Shown here one piece after another: positions 5,569 to 5,730 of a stretch of DNA of 5,730 nt; the first letter of the stretch is position 1, and each line of letters starts with the position of its first letter. The translations under genes and the position numbers were made by a program. This DNA comes from an uncultured Ruminococcus sp. (lineage in GTDB: Bacteria; Bacillota; Clostridia; Oscillospirales; Acutalibacteraceae). The DNA lies in contig CADBRK010000013.1 of NCBI GenBank assembly GCA_902797065.1, positions 1-5,730 of the forward strand. Direction: 5' to 3'. The notes beneath the pieces were generated by a model. The model made no database searches. It was not told the origin of the DNA and saw only the letters and a program-made list of their open reading frames with translations.

Positions 5569-5730
5569 CGTCGATGTCCCCCGCCTCTGTAGGCGGCGGG
5601 TTCCATACGTCCGTCGGTGGCGGGTTTAAATCCCCCACCGACATCCGCAGGAGCTAAAGCTCCACGACGTTTGTTGACGTCGTCGCTCGCTCCAATCAAG
5701 CGAGCTTGTTGGAGCTTAGCTCCTCGTTTA
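5559..5730 (-). CDS. Minus-strand open frame through the hairpin block (possible TnpB-like tail, partial)
   Basis: Minus-strand reading is open from the window end (first full codon at 5729) to TAA at 5561-5559, 56 residues. It includes KRGAKLQQARLIGASDDV, RRGALAPADVGGGFKPATDG and RMEPAAYRGGG. The composition (Arg, Gly, Ala, Pro) simply mirrors the GC-rich hairpins, so the frame may be open by chance. In IS200/IS605-type elements the tnpB 3' end overlaps the structured guide-RNA region at the right end, and this frame would fit that arrangement. No TnpB catalytic motif or zinc-finger CxxC pair lies inside the window. Confidence 0.25.
   Translation of the reverse strand, partial: KRGAKLQQARLIGASDDVNKRRGALAPADVGGGFKPATDGRMEPAAYRGGGHRRLL
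5578..5600. repeat. GC-rich terminal hairpin of the element
   Basis: CCC plus CCGCCT (5578-5586) pairs with AGGCGG (5591-5596), a bulged C, then GGG (5598-5600); the loop is CTGT. This outermost stem lies next to the junction with AT-rich host DNA, where IS200/IS605 elements carry the hairpin recognised by the TnpA transposase. Confidence 0.6.
5613..5642. repeat. 11-bp hairpin with one bulge
   Basis: GTCGGTGG (5613-5620) pairs with CCACCGAC (5635-5642). After one bulged C at 5621, GGG (5622-5624) pairs with CCC (5632-5634) around the loop TTTAAAT. All 11 pairs are perfect. It is the most stable structure in the block and a good candidate for the core stem of a structured RNA. Confidence 0.65.
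5650..5723. repeat. Cluster of small hairpins with a duplicated GGAGC/GCTCC stem
   Basis: Four structures lie in tandem: GGAGC-TAAA-GCTCC (5650-5663); CGACGT (5665-5670) with ACGTCG (5677-5682); GCTCCAA plus CAAG (5689-5700) with CTTG plus TTGGAGC (5705-5715); and GGAGC-TTA-GCTCC (5711-5723). The third and fourth share bases, and GCTCGCT (5685-5691) can also pair with AGCGAGC (5699-5705), so folds compete. The first and last hairpins are near copies, each followed by a CGTTT motif, which suggests an internal duplication. Confidence 0.5.

Larger units (their letters stand above)
5563..5730. mobile_element. End of an IS200/IS605-like or non-autonomous hairpin-rich element (partial)
   Basis: DNA changes from very AT-rich to GC-rich within a few bases and then consists of nearly back-to-back hairpins up to the window end. 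An 11-bp inverted pair, AACAAACGTCG (5563-5573) and CGACGTTTGTT (5665-5675), lies at the junction and 100 bases in. Read on the minus strand, the order of stem, GGACGTATGGAACCC segment and final GC-rich stem resembles right ends of IS200/IS605-family elements that carry tnpB and its omega RNA; this likeness is from memory and not from a search. No flanking direct repeat is visible, which agrees with IS200/IS605 transposition. A MITE bounded by the 11-bp pair is the main alternative. The other end is outside the window. Confidence 0.45.

Noticed and set aside
5563..5723. CRISPR array
   Set aside because: The hairpins differ from each other in sequence and length, and there are no regular identical repeats with unique spacers.

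Overview
The window looks like chromosomal DNA from a spore-forming, low- to mid-GC anaerobic Firmicute of the Clostridia, most likely a Ruminococcus-like member of the Oscillospiraceae. Two genes point there: a secreted hydrolase carrying a type I-like dockerin (the tag that docks enzymes onto cellulosome or amylosome scaffoldins) and an intact sporulation sigma factor of the SigK type. The species call is inference.

Left edge (1-330): the 3' end of a plus-strand gene of unknown function is followed, apparently translationally coupled, by a tiny membrane ORF that looks frameshifted. After them come a bulged inverted repeat and an intrinsic-terminator-like hairpin that close this transcription unit. 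An AT-rich gap with a strong sigma-A-type promoter (419-447) leads into the next gene.

Centre (552-4582): two same-strand secreted serine hydrolases. The first (636 aa) is a class 3-lipase-like alpha/beta hydrolase with a GYSRAG nucleophile motif, a Pro/Ser/Asp-rich linker and a C-terminal dockerin; a 13-bp-stem terminator ends it. The second (630 aa) is a class C beta-lactamase/PBP-like hydrolase with SVSK, YSN and HGG motifs and four C-terminal membrane helices; it has its own sigma-A-type promoter. The first is released for scaffold docking and the second is anchored to the membrane, so they work on different sides of the cell envelope and need not share a pathway.

Right part (4730-5410): a 226-aa sigma factor very similar to Bacillus SigK, with the hydrophobic pro-sequence retained and no skin-type interruption. 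A possible mother-cell promoter precedes it.

Right edge (5411-5730): there is no complete plus-strand gene. An AT-rich stretch holds, on the minus strand, the C-terminal part of a small membrane protein. At about 5562-5577 the composition changes sharply to a GC-rich block of tandem hairpins that runs to the window end, with a minus-strand open frame reading through it. I interpret this block as the end of an IS200/IS605-like (TnpB/omega-RNA-type) or related non-autonomous element that cut off the membrane-protein gene; most of the element would lie outside the window. No CRISPR array, tRNA or rRNA was seen.
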